The position numbers and the translations under genes are program-made. Below, one piece after another: positions 26,684 to 35,120 of a DNA stretch of 64,000 nucleotides (positions within the stretch are counted from its first letter, which is position 1; every line of letters starts with the position of its first letter). The notes under the pieces are model-generated. The model had not been told where the DNA came from, did no database searches, and worked only from the letters and a program-made list of their open reading frames with translations. The stretch is from JADJPO01 sp963828555. Lineage in GTDB: Bacteria; Actinomycetota; Actinomycetes; Actinomycetales; Kineosporiaceae. The stretch spans positions 744,001 to 808,000 of the forward strand of contig CAWHEL010000002.1 of the NCBI GenBank assembly GCA_963828555.1, read 5' to 3'.

Positions 26684-27466
26684 GTGAACGGGCTGGAGTA
26701 CTCCCTCGGCGAGAGCGTGCTGGTCGCCTTCCTGCTGGCGCTGGCCCGGACCGCCGGATTCGTGCTGATCACGCCACCGTTCAGCTCGCGCAACGTGCCT
26801 GCGCAGACCAAGGTCGGGCTGGCGGTGGCGCTGGCCCTGCCGCTGTCCGCGCTGGGGCAGGACGGCGCGCCCGCGCTCGGGTCGGCCACACTCTTCGTGC
26901 GGGCCTTCACCGAGGCCCTGACCGGGGTGACCCTGGGCTTCTTCGTGCTGATCGCGGTCGCGACCGTGCAGGCCGTGGGTGAACTGCTCGACATCGTCGG
27001 CGGTTTCACCCTGACCGCCTCGCTCGACCCGATGCTGATGGCGCAGACCTCGGTGATGGGCAAGCTGCACCAGCTCACCGCAGCCACGGTGCTGTTCGTC
27101 ACCGACGGACACCTGGTGGTGTTGCACGGCCTGTCCCGCACCATGCAGCGCACCCCCACACCCACCCTGGACGCCGAGTCCGTGGCCAGGGCGCTCACCG
27201 CGGACGTGGCCGGGCTGTTCGTCGGCGCGATCCAGATCGCCGCACCGGTGATCGCCGCGATGCTGGTGGCGGACGTCGCACTCGGCCTGCTCACCCGGGC
27301 CGCCCCGGCGCTCAACCCGTTCGCGCTCAGCTACCCGATCAAGATCATGTTCACTCTGTTGCTGGCCGGGTTGGTGCTGACCCGGCTGCCGCAGGCGCTC
27401 GATCGCAGCGTGCAACACGCCGTGCTGACGGTGTTCGACCTTGTCCGCCAGGCCGGCGGGGGGTGA
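26684..27466 (+). CDS. fliR: Flagellar export gate protein FliR
   Basis: 260 aa integral membrane protein, GTG start. Family features: FLLALARTAGFVLITPPFSS, NVPAQTKVGLAVALALPL, LTGVTLGFFVLIAVATVQAVGELLDIVGGF and a final hydrophobic region (IMFTLLLAGLVLTRLP). A single FliR completes the FliPQR helical pore. Confidence 0.95.
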   Translation: MNGLEYSLGESVLVAFLLALARTAGFVLITPPFSSRNVPAQTKVGLAVALALPLSALGQDGAPALGSATLFVRAFTEALTGVTLGFFVLIAVATVQAVGELLDIVGGFTLTASLDPMLMAQTSVMGKLHQLTAATVLFVTDGHLVVLHGLSRTMQRTPTPTLDAESVARALTADVAGLFVGAIQIAAPVIAAMLVADVALGLLTRAAPALNPFALSYPIKIMFTLLLAGLVLTRLPQALDRSVQHAVLTVFDLVRQAGGG

Positions 27467-27472
27467 GCCGCC

Positions 27473-28633
27473 GTGGCTGCCGACGAGGGCAAGACCGAGA
27501 AGCCGACCCCGAAGAAGCTGCGCGACGCCCGTAAGGAGGGCAACTTCCCGCGCACGGCGGACGCCGCGACCTGGCTCGCCGTGGCCGGTGCGGCAGCGAT
27601 GCTGCCGCGCACCGTGGCAGCCCTGTCCGACCACTTCCGGGACCTGATGGCACGCGTCCCGCTGGCCGCCACGGACCCGACCCCGGCCCAGGCGCTCCGG
27701 GCGCTGGGTGAGGTGCCGAAGGTGGTGCTACTCGTCTCGGGCCCGCTCGCCCTGGCTGCGGCGGCGGGGGCGGTGCTGGGCGCGGCCGCACAGGGCGTGC
27801 ACCCCTCGAGCAAGGCGCTCAAGCCCAAGTTCAACCGGATGAGCCCGAAGCAGGGCCTGAGGCGGATGTTCGGCACCAAGGCGCTGTGGGAGGCGGCCAA
27901 GGCGGTGATGAAGGTGATCGTGATCGGCCTGGTGGTCTGGTCGCTGGCCCGCACTCTGGTGCCCGAACTCATCGGTGCCGGGATCATGCCGCTGGCAGTC
28001 ACCGTCGAACGCACCCGCGCAGGCATGATGACGCTGCTCTGGTCGGCCACCGTGACCGGCCTGATCCTGGCCCTGTTCGACTACGGGTACATGCGCCACA
28101 CCGTGATGAAGCAGCTCCGGATGAGCCCGCACGACATCAAGCAGGAGATGAAGCAGTCCGAAGGTGACCCCCTGATGAAGGGTGCCATCCGCTCCAAGCA
28201 GATGGCGATGAGTCGCAACCGGATGCTCAGCGCCGTGGCCGACGCCGACGTGGTGCTGGTGAACCCGACCCACTACGCGGTGGCCCTGTCGTATCAGCCG
28301 AGCAAGGGTGCGCCGCGGGTGGTGGCCCGGGGTGCGGGTGCGCTGGCGCTGAAGATCCGGGAGCGGGCGAAGGAGGCCCGGGTGCCGGTGGTCGAGGACA
28401 AGCCGTTGACCCGGCTGCTCTACCGGGTCTGCGACCTCGGCGACGAGATCCCGGGCGAGCTCTACGTGGCGGTGGCCAAGATCCTCGCCTTCGTGATGGC
28501 TGCCGGGAAGCCGAGCCGTTCAGCCGGCCCACGTCGTCCGCTGACGTCGGCCAAGCTGCCGGAGTTGCCGGCCAAGTCGGCCATGCGCTCGCGCCGCGCC
28601 CGCCAGGACCGCGAGGCCCGCACCCCCACCTGA
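27473..28633 (+). CDS. flhB: Flagellar export switch protein FlhB
   Basis: 386 aa. N-terminal EKTEKPT-like start (DEGKTEKPTPKKLRDARKEG), four membrane helices, then the cytoplasmic domain with the autocleavage site NPTH at about residues 264-267 (VLVNPTHYAVALSY). The cleaved form switches export from hook to filament substrates in response to FliK. The C-terminal 40 residues are basic and unconserved. The TGA stop at 28631-28633 already lies within the palindrome that follows. Confidence 0.96.
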   Translation: MAADEGKTEKPTPKKLRDARKEGNFPRTADAATWLAVAGAAAMLPRTVAALSDHFRDLMARVPLAATDPTPAQALRALGEVPKVVLLVSGPLALAAAAGAVLGAAAQGVHPSSKALKPKFNRMSPKQGLRRMFGTKALWEAAKAVMKVIVIGLVVWSLARTLVPELIGAGIMPLAVTVERTRAGMMTLLWSATVTGLILALFDYGYMRHTVMKQLRMSPHDIKQEMKQSEGDPLMKGAIRSKQMAMSRNRMLSAVADADVVLVNPTHYAVALSYQPSKGAPRVVARGAGALALKIRERAKEARVPVVEDKPLTRLLYRVCDLGDEIPGELYVAVAKILAFVMAAGKPSRSAGPRRPLTSAKLPELPAKSAMRSRRARQDREARTPT

Positions 28634-29223
28634 AACCTGCTCATGCTCCGCGGGGGTACATGTTCTGGGGGTTTCGGAGCCCCGAAACGTGTACCCCCGC
28701 GGAGCATGAGCAGGTTTCGAGGGGGCCCGACCTGACCCGTCACGATCACCAGACTGAGCCAGGTTCCGATCGCGATCGCCGCCAGCGCCCGGTAGTTGCG
28801 CTCGGCGAGCCAGATCACCGGCCGCCCGACCAGGGGCACGACAAGGCGCAGCTGCCCCCGGACTGCCTCTCGCGCCACGGGATCGGAGTCGGCGATCTGG
28901 TTGGCGTCACCCTTCGTGATCACCTGGCCCCGTTCGTCGTAGCGCACCACCCGGTGCAGGTAGAACCCGCTGCGCATCTGCGGGGCGCTGACCAGCACGA
29001 TCCGGCCCTTCGGCAAGGTCTTCGGCCCCACCTCGGCCGGGCCGATCACCGAGACGTCGCCTGGCTGGATCACCGGCGTCATCGACCCGGTGAGCACCAC
29101 GCGCGGATGCCAGCCGATCAACTGCGGGGCGTGCGACCAGAACAGCAGGCTGACCACGATCGTCAGATAGGCGACGGCGATGAACTGCACCACCACGCCA
29201 CCGATCATGCGCGCCCTGCTCAT
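28462..29223 (-). CDS. sipW: SipW-type (ER-like) signal peptidase I
   Basis: 253 aa as read. N-terminal membrane helix (GGVVVQFIAVAYLTIVVSLL), catalytic Ser47 in LTGSMTPVIQPGD, and His90 in FYLHRVV where bacterial LepB has Lys, followed by TKGDANQIAD: the Ser-His signature of SipW/archaeal-type enzymes. A C-terminal membrane helix ends near residue 163. From residue 169 the frame runs through the palindrome and then antisense to flhB (from about 198), so the last 85 residues are probably acquired and non-functional. It likely processes the TasA-like product of the gene 68 bases upstream. Confidence 0.85.
   Translation of the reverse strand: MSRARMIGGVVVQFIAVAYLTIVVSLLFWSHAPQLIGWHPRVVLTGSMTPVIQPGDVSVIGPAEVGPKTLPKGRIVLVSAPQMRSGFYLHRVVRYDERGQVITKGDANQIADSDPVAREAVRGQLRLVVPLVGRPVIWLAERNYRALAAIAIGTWLSLVIVTGQVGPPRNLLMLRGGTRFGAPKPPEHVPPRSMSRFQVGVRASRSWRARRERMADLAGNSGSLADVSGRRGPAERLGFPAAITKARILATAT
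28632..28718 (+). repeat. Long palindrome family A, copy 2 (end of flhB)
   Basis: Perfect 29-base arms, 28632-28660 with 28690-28718 (core CTCATGCTCCGCGGGGGTAC). The 29-base loop contains a further small stem (GTTTCGG/CCGAAAC at 28671-28688). It begins inside the flhB stop codon and is read through in frame by the opposite-strand signal peptidase gene. Confidence 0.92.
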
Positions 29224-29291
29224 CCGCCGACACCTCCCTCACCGTGCCCGTCGGCCGGTGTGAGGTGCGCATGAGCGGTCGTGAACCGACG

Positions 29292-29909
29292 TCAGCTGCG
29301 CGATTCCCAGGTGAAGGTGACGTTCGCCGACTGGCCCTGGACGGCGCTCGGCGCCGCGGCGTTCACCGTGTAGGCCAGCCGGTAGACCCAGTACTCCCCC
29401 GGCCCGGCGGGGGCGAAGCTGCCCAGCCCGGTGGCGTAGGACGAGGCTGCCACCGGCAGACCGGCCGCACTGCCGGTGTAGATGGTGGTGCCGGCGAACC
29501 CCGCACACCCACCGCCGTAGGTGCCGTTGTTGCCGATCGGCGTGGCTTCCTGCACGACCAGGTCGATGTAGGGCGCGAGCGAACCGGTGGTCGAGGGCGA
29601 GTAGAACCTCACCGACGCGGCCAGCGAGCCGGTGTAGGTCACCCGAAGGCACTTCTCCCCGGTGTCCCCCGGCAGCAGCCCGGCGGCCGAGAACAGTGCC
29701 GATCCACTGTCGTCGTCCCCGAGCACGACCGTGCCGGCAGCCCAGGCACTGCTGGGATTGTCCGAGGTAGCCCGGAAGGCGGCGCGGGTCCGGGACATGA
29801 TCAGGACACCGGTGAGCAGAACGGCGCAGAGCACCCCGGCCACCATCACCTGACTGCGTCGCCGGCGCTCGGGCACGCGAGGGGCGATGACGATGGCCAC
29901 GCCGCTCAC
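29292..29909 (-). CDS. TasA/CalY (camelysin)-like secreted protein, probable SipW substrate
   Basis: 205 aa from GTG 29909 (GGAGG correctly placed). Basic N-terminus, hydrophobic helix (VMVAGVLCAVLLTGVLIMS), then RAAFRATSDNPSSAWAAGTVVLGDDDSG, which resembles the start of SipW-dependent TasA/CalY proteins (A-x-F-x-D..., AGT.V..D). The mature part is beta-rich with two Cys. Such proteins form surface fibres or matrix in Bacillus; that function is not shown here. Co-transcribed with the downstream SipW-type peptidase. Confidence 0.75.
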   Translation of the reverse strand: MSGVAIVIAPRVPERRRRSQVMVAGVLCAVLLTGVLIMSRTRAAFRATSDNPSSAWAAGTVVLGDDDSGSALFSAAGLLPGDTGEKCLRVTYTGSLAASVRFYSPSTTGSLAPYIDLVVQEATPIGNNGTYGGGCAGFAGTTIYTGSAAGLPVAASSYATGLGSFAPAGPGEYWVYRLAYTVNAAAPSAVQGQSANVTFTWESRS

Positions 29910-30014
29910 ACCCACCTCCGCCGTCCTCGCGCACACACGATCCGCTGACCTCTGATCGGCAGACCGGCACACTCGGTTGACCCTGCGTGACGGCGAATCA
30001 CCCGGCTGGCGCTC

Positions 30015-30042
30015 TCAAGGTCGGCCAGGTTCCCGCCGATGA
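30015..30042 (+). promoter_or_regulatory. sigma-28-type promoter of flhA
   Basis: TCAA at 30015-30018, 16 bases, GCCGATGA at 30035-30042 (7 of 8 to GCCGATAA), 68 bases before the flhA ATG. flhA cannot be read from the main operon here because two opposite-strand genes lie between it and flhB, so its own promoter is expected. Confidence 0.6.
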
Positions 30043-30110
30043 CCATCGAAGCCACGGACGGCTGCCCTCGCGCTCGGATCTCGAGCGCCTAGCACCGTGG
30101 AGGTCGCCGT

Positions 30111-32186
30111 ATGGCGTCGAGCCGGATCGCGCGCCTGGCCGTTCCGATCATCGTCGTCCTCGTCGTGGTGATGATGGTGGTGCCGCTGCCGGCTGCCCTC
30201 CTCGACGTGCTCATCGCCGCGAACCTCGCGATGTCGTTGCTCGTGCTGCTGGTCGCCATGCAGGTGCGCAAGCCGCTGGAGTTCGCGGTCTTCCCCACCC
30301 TGGTGCTGGTCGGCACGATCCTGCGGCTGGCGCTCAACGTCTCCTCGACCCGCCTGGTGCTGCGGGACGGCTACGCCGGCAAGGTGATCGAAGCGTTCGG
30401 CCACATCGTGATCGGCGGATCGCTGGTCATCGGTCTGGTCGTGTTCGCGATCCTGGTGATCATCCAGCTCACGGTGGTGACCAACGGTGCCGCCCGCGTC
30501 GCCGAGGTGGGCGCCCGGTTCACCCTGGACGCCATGCCCGGCAAGCAGATGGCGATCGACGCCGACCTCAACTCGGGCCTGATCGACGAGGACGAGGCCC
30601 GTCGCCGGCGCAAGGAGGTGGCTGCCGAGGCCGACTTCTACGGCGCGATGGACGGTGGCACCAAGTTCGTCAAGGGCGACGCCATGGCCGCGGTGATCAT
30701 CACCCTGGTCAACCTGATCGGCGGCTTCACGATCGGCATGCTGCAGAAGGGCATGAGCCCGGGCGAGGCGATCACCACCTACAGCCTGCTCTCGGTCGGC
30801 GACGGCCTGGTCTCGCAGATCCCCGCCCTGCTGATGTCAGTGGCCACCGGTGTGATCGTCACCCGGTCGACCAGCGAGGGTGACGTCGGCAACGACCTGG
30901 TCAACCAGCTGTCCAAGCACTCCGAGGCCCTGCGCATCGGCGGCGGCGCCCTGATCGCCCTGTGTCTCATCCCCGGCATGCCGAAGATCCCCTTCCTGAT
31001 CGCCGGCGGCCTGCTGCTGCTCGCCTCCACCCGAACGCCGGCCGAGGACGGCGCCGGCGCCCGTCCGCCGTCCGGCGCCCTGCCCATGCCTGCCGCCGCA
31101 GGTCTACCGGCCGAAGGGGTGCAGACCCCCGGCGACCAGATCAGCGACTCGCTCAAGGTGGACCCGCTCGAACTGCTGCTCGCCCCCGACCTGGTCGACC
31201 TGGTCGACCCCTCCCGCGGCGGCGACCTGCTCGACCGGGTCCGGGCCCTGCGCCGCAAGACCGCGCTCGACCTCGGCCTCGTGCTGCCGCCGGTGCGCAC
31301 CCGCGACGGCGCCGACCTGCCTCCGGGCACCTACGAGATCCGGATCGGCGGGATCGCGGCGGCCACCGGCGAGGCACCGTCCGGTCATCTGCTCGCCATC
31401 GGCGACACCCACGACCAACTGCCCGGACGCCGCACCACCGAGCCGGTGTTCGGCCTGCCCGCCGTCTGGGTGCCGACCGAGCACCGGGCCACGGCCGAGA
31501 TGATCGGCGCCACCCTGGTCGAACGGGCCGCGGTGGTCACCACGCACCTGGCCGAGATGGTCCGCCGACACGCCTCGCGGCTGCTCTCCCTGGACGACAC
31601 CCGCGAACTGCTCGAGGTGCTCAAGGCCGAGCGCCCGGCAGCCGTGGAAGAACTCGTGCCCGGGTTGTTGCCGCTGTCCGCCGTCCAGCGGGTCCTGCAA
31701 GCGCTGCTCGACGAGCAGGTCTCGATCCGCGACCTGGGCCGGGTGCTGGAGGGTGTGGGGCAGCGCGCCCGCAGCACCAATGACCCCGACGCCATCCTCG
31801 AGGCCGCCCGCGCGGCCCTGGGGCCGGCCCTGACCGCTCCGTACGTCAGCAACGGCGTGCTGCATGCGATCACGCTCGACCCTCAGGTCGAGCAGGACCT
31901 CGCCGAGGGTCTGCGGGCCAGCGAACAGGGTGTGGTGATCGCCGTCGACCCGGTGAGCGCGAACCGGCTGGTGCAGGACCTCGCTGCGCTGGTGAACGGC
32001 GCCGAGAACGCCGGGATGAGCCCGGTCCTGCTGGCCGCGGGCCCACTGCGGCTGCCCCTGCGTCGTCTGCTCCGCGGCGCCCTCCCCCAGCTCCCGGTGA
32101 TCGGCTTCGCCGAGACCGCGGGGATCACATCGATCGAGACCGTCGGACAGGTGAGCCGTGGCCACGAATTTGCTGCTCGAGGGTGA
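30111..32186 (+). CDS. flhA: Flagellar export platform protein FlhA
   Basis: 691 aa. Eight N-terminal membrane helices with the FHIPEP signature region (KPLEFAVFPTLVLVGTILRLALNVSSTRLVL; GARFTLDAMPGKQMAIDADLNSG). The C-terminal half is the cytoplasmic ring domain that docks chaperone-substrate complexes. GGAGG at 30098-30102 sets the start. The last 29 bases overlap the FlhF-like gene. Confidence 0.97.
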   Translation: MASSRIARLAVPIIVVLVVVMMVVPLPAALLDVLIAANLAMSLLVLLVAMQVRKPLEFAVFPTLVLVGTILRLALNVSSTRLVLRDGYAGKVIEAFGHIVIGGSLVIGLVVFAILVIIQLTVVTNGAARVAEVGARFTLDAMPGKQMAIDADLNSGLIDEDEARRRRKEVAAEADFYGAMDGGTKFVKGDAMAAVIITLVNLIGGFTIGMLQKGMSPGEAITTYSLLSVGDGLVSQIPALLMSVATGVIVTRSTSEGDVGNDLVNQLSKHSEALRIGGGALIALCLIPGMPKIPFLIAGGLLLLASTRTPAEDGAGARPPSGALPMPAAAGLPAEGVQTPGDQISDSLKVDPLELLLAPDLVDLVDPSRGGDLLDRVRALRRKTALDLGLVLPPVRTRDGADLPPGTYEIRIGGIAAATGEAPSGHLLAIGDTHDQLPGRRTTEPVFGLPAVWVPTEHRATAEMIGATLVERAAVVTTHLAEMVRRHASRLLSLDDTRELLEVLKAERPAAVEELVPGLLPLSAVQRVLQALLDEQVSIRDLGRVLEGVGQRARSTNDPDAILEAARAALGPALTAPYVSNGVLHAITLDPQVEQDLAEGLRASEQGVVIAVDPVSANRLVQDLAALVNGAENAGMSPVLLAAGPLRLPLRRLLRGALPQLPVIGFAETAGITSIETVGQVSRGHEFAARG

Positions 32187-34749
32187 CGACCTGGAGGCGC
32201 TGCTGGTCCGCGCCAAGGTCGAAGGCGGGCCCCACGCCCGGATCGTGCGCGCCGAGAAGATCCGGCACGGCGGGGTGATGGGGTTCTTCGCCAAGGAGAC
32301 CTTCGAGGTCGCCATCGAGGTCCCGGACGAGGGGGAGATCGGCACCACGCCGCCCGCACCGGGGCTGCCCACCCGTTCGCCGGTGGAGACGCTGCTGGAC
32401 CGGATCCAGGAGCAGATGATCGACACCAACGACGTCGACACCAGCGCGGCCCCCGCCGATGCTGCTGACGTCGCCGCGGCGGAGGACGATCCCGAGCCGC
32501 AGAACGAGGCGGACGACGACACCCCGGCCGCGCGACCGGCGTTCACGCCGTTCGGGGACACCTTCGAGGCAGCGTTGAAGGCCGTCGGAGTGGTGATCGC
32601 GCCGAGCACCGGCGAGACACTCGCGACCGAGGCGCAGCCTCAGGCGCCGGTCCTGCCGCAGCCACAGCCACTGCCGCCGGTCCTGGTGCAGCCCGAGCCC
32701 GGGCCCGAGCCGGTGCCCGCGCCGATCGCCGAGGCCGCCCCCCACGATGCGCCCGGTCCCATCGCCACGGCCGAGGACGCCGACGCCGCTCTGGATGACG
32801 ACACTGAGCACGAGTCCGTGAGCGACGACCAGGCACCTGCCGCGCAGGACCCGGGGGAGCAGCCTGTCGTGGTGCCGGCCTCGGTCGCCGGCATCGCCCT
32901 GGCCGCCCCTACGCCGCCGGCGGAGATCCTGGGCGGGCCCGGCGCGCTGCTGGCTCCGCTTCCCGACGACACCGAGGGGTCCGAGGCCGCCGAGACGGCG
33001 GCGGAGGCCGGCGTCGGCGGGCAGACCGACGGGGCCGACCACGCCGGCTGGCCGAAGGCCCGCGGACGCCGGGCGGCAGGTGACCCGGGCCCCGGGCTGC
33101 ACGACATGCTCGACCCTGTGCTGGCCGTGGAGCGCTCGGCCGCGCGAAGCGTCGCGGGCCAGCCGCTCTCCCCACCCCAGTCCGACTCCTTCCGGATTCC
33201 TTTGCAGCGCAACGGATCACTGTCGTCAGCGGGTGTGGGGTCTGCCGCCGCCAGCGGCGCCGGCAGCGCTCCGGCGACCGAGGAGAGCTGGCAGCGCGAG
33301 GTCGCCCAGGTGGCCCACACGGCGGCCTATGCCGCGGTGTATGCCACGGTGCACGAGGACGGCTTCGCCTCCACCCGACCGCACCGCACCGCCACGAGCA
33401 CGACCACGACTGCTTGCGCACCGAGCGCTCCGGCGCGGCAGGACGGCGCCGCCCGGGCCTCGTCCTTCGCCCCCCTGGAGGTGGCGAACCGGGTGCCAGG
33501 CCCGCGGCACGGGATCCCCCTCGAGCTGCCGCCGGCGCTGTCGGGCTCCTGGCGTCATTCGTCCGAACGGGGGACCGATCCGTTGTCAGGTGCCTGGGAC
33601 TTCCTGCCGACACCTACCAGCATGGTGACCGCATTCCCCGGCTCCGGCCCGCACGATGGTTCGGTGCCCCACGACTCCTCCGCCGGCGCTCGTCCAGAGT
33701 TCACGGCCCTGCTCGAGCAGCTGCGCGCCTCCGCCGGCGGCGGGCAGCCCGATCTCGACGACGGCGGCCGGCACGCTCAGGCCCCGGTCTGGGCCATGCA
33801 GCCCGAGACCCCGGCCGAGGCACTGATCCCCGAGCCGATCGCGGCTGAGGTCGCCTGGACGGTCGTGGAACGGGTTGAGGCCGCCGACGTGTTCACCGAG
33901 GTGCCGGCCGAGCAGCCGCCGCCGATCGAGGCCGACCTCGTGGAGAGCATCCGTCGCCAGGCGCAGGAGGCGATCGACGAGGCGTTCACCGCCGCCGGGC
34001 TGAGCGAGGAGGCGGAGCGGATGGCCGACGCCGCCGCCACCATTCCGATGCCGCGCCGCACCGCACCCGAGCCCGACGCCGCCGCGGCTGCGCCGTCCGC
34101 CGAACTCACGCCGTCCGCCCAGACCCCGCCCGACCGCGATCGCCTGGCGGTCGACCAGGAGACCCTGCGCCGGCTCGGGGTTCCGGCCGACCTGATCGAG
34201 CGGATGCATGGCGGCGACCGCTACGCCGATGCCTGGCAGGCCCTGGAGCAGTTGCCGACCCTCGACATCGACCCAGATGCGGCCGTGATCGCCGTGATCG
34301 GCACCTCCGACGTGGTGCAGCTCGAGGCCTACCGGATCGCGGTGGACCTGGCCGAGACGAACGAGCCCCGCCCAGTGGTGGTGGTGCCCGCGGATGGCCA
34401 CCTCGACGTCCCCGCCATGGTCGGTCGGCACCGGCGCTGCGTCGTGGCGATCGAGAGCGACGGCACCGGCGACCCGTCGCAGGTGCTGGAGAGCCTGGGC
34501 ACGGTGGACGCGTCCGCGGTGATCGTCGTCCTGGACGCCGAGCAGACTCTCAGCCAGGCCCGCAGCTGGCTGTTCTCGCTGGGCCGTGTCGACGCACTGG
34601 CCCTGGACGGGGTGGCCGCCGCGGCCGCGCCCGCGCAGATGCTCGAGCTCGGCCTACCCGTGGTCCGCCTCGACGGGATCCCGATCGACCGGATGACCTG
34701 GACGGCGCTGCTCTGCGCCCAGCTCGAGGCGGCCAACCCAGCCCGATGA
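32158..34749 (+). CDS. FlhF-like protein without a GTPase P-loop
   Basis: 863 aa, GTG start inside the end of flhA. The first 55 residues resemble the FlhF N-terminus (EALLVRAKVEGGPHARIVRAEKI..., followed by GGVMGFFAKETFEVAIEV). A long Ala/Pro/Glu-rich, probably disordered linker fills about residues 60-640. The last 200 residues have the layout of an SRP54/FlhF G domain (LRRLGVPADLIERM, then AVIAVIGTSDVVQLEAYRIAVDLAE, RPVVVVPADGH, ASAVIVVLDAEQT, VRLDGIPIDR). The GxxxxGKT P-loop is replaced by IGTSDVVQ, so GTP binding is unlikely. Probably a degenerate flagellar placement factor. No FlhG/MinD partner follows. Confidence 0.7.
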   Translation: MATNLLLEGDDLEALLVRAKVEGGPHARIVRAEKIRHGGVMGFFAKETFEVAIEVPDEGEIGTTPPAPGLPTRSPVETLLDRIQEQMIDTNDVDTSAAPADAADVAAAEDDPEPQNEADDDTPAARPAFTPFGDTFEAALKAVGVVIAPSTGETLATEAQPQAPVLPQPQPLPPVLVQPEPGPEPVPAPIAEAAPHDAPGPIATAEDADAALDDDTEHESVSDDQAPAAQDPGEQPVVVPASVAGIALAAPTPPAEILGGPGALLAPLPDDTEGSEAAETAAEAGVGGQTDGADHAGWPKARGRRAAGDPGPGLHDMLDPVLAVERSAARSVAGQPLSPPQSDSFRIPLQRNGSLSSAGVGSAAASGAGSAPATEESWQREVAQVAHTAAYAAVYATVHEDGFASTRPHRTATSTTTTACAPSAPARQDGAARASSFAPLEVANRVPGPRHGIPLELPPALSGSWRHSSERGTDPLSGAWDFLPTPTSMVTAFPGSGPHDGSVPHDSSAGARPEFTALLEQLRASAGGGQPDLDDGGRHAQAPVWAMQPETPAEALIPEPIAAEVAWTVVERVEAADVFTEVPAEQPPPIEADLVESIRRQAQEAIDEAFTAAGLSEEAERMADAAATIPMPRRTAPEPDAAAAAPSAELTPSAQTPPDRDRLAVDQETLRRLGVPADLIERMHGGDRYADAWQALEQLPTLDIDPDAAVIAVIGTSDVVQLEAYRIAVDLAETNEPRPVVVVPADGHLDVPAMVGRHRRCVVAIESDGTGDPSQVLESLGTVDASAVIVVLDAEQTLSQARSWLFSLGRVDALALDGVAAAAAPAQMLELGLPVVRLDGIPIDRMTWTALLCAQLEAANPAR

Positions 34750-35018
34750 ACCCGCTCAAAGCAGGGATCGGCCTGGCTGCCGTGGTGGCCGGGCCACCCC
34801 TGTATGTGCTGGTGAGCAACGGCGACCTGGACACCATGGGGGCGGTGCAGCGAGGTGGTCTGGTTGCCGTCGGCTGCGCAGTCGGCGTCTCGTTCATCAC
34901 CAGGATCGTGCGCGGCTACGAGGTGTCCTCGCGCAGGACCGCGCGCCAGCGGCATCACGACCAGCTGGTCGCCGCCGCCCTCTCCGAACTGGACGGCGGC
35001 CCCAGACCCAAACCCTGA
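34746..35018 (+). CDS. Small membrane protein of unknown function
   Basis: 90 aa, ATGA overlap with the FlhF-like gene. Two hydrophobic segments (IGLAAVVAGPPLYVLVS; GGLVAVGCAVGVSFITRIV) and a basic C-terminal tail. No family recognised. It ends the flagellar transcription unit; a family A palindrome begins 7 bases after its stop. Confidence 0.65.
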   Translation: MNPLKAGIGLAAVVAGPPLYVLVSNGDLDTMGAVQRGGLVAVGCAVGVSFITRIVRGYEVSSRRTARQRHHDQLVAAALSELDGGPRPKP

Positions 35019-35025
35019 AAACCCT

Positions 35026-35111
35026 GAAACCCGCTCATGCTCCGCGGGAGTACACGTTTGAGGGCCAGATCGACCCGATTCGTGTACCCCCGCGGAGCAT
35101 GAGCAGGTTTC
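35026..35111 (+). repeat. Long palindrome family A, copy 3 (between convergent genes)
   Basis: 31-base arms 35026-35056 and 35081-35111 with two mismatches, core CTCATGCTCCGCGGGAGTAC. It lies between the + strand small membrane gene and the - strand gntR gene, 7 and 9 bases from their stops, so it is suited to act as a bidirectional terminator. Confidence 0.9.
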
Positions 35112-35120
35112 GGGGTGGGG

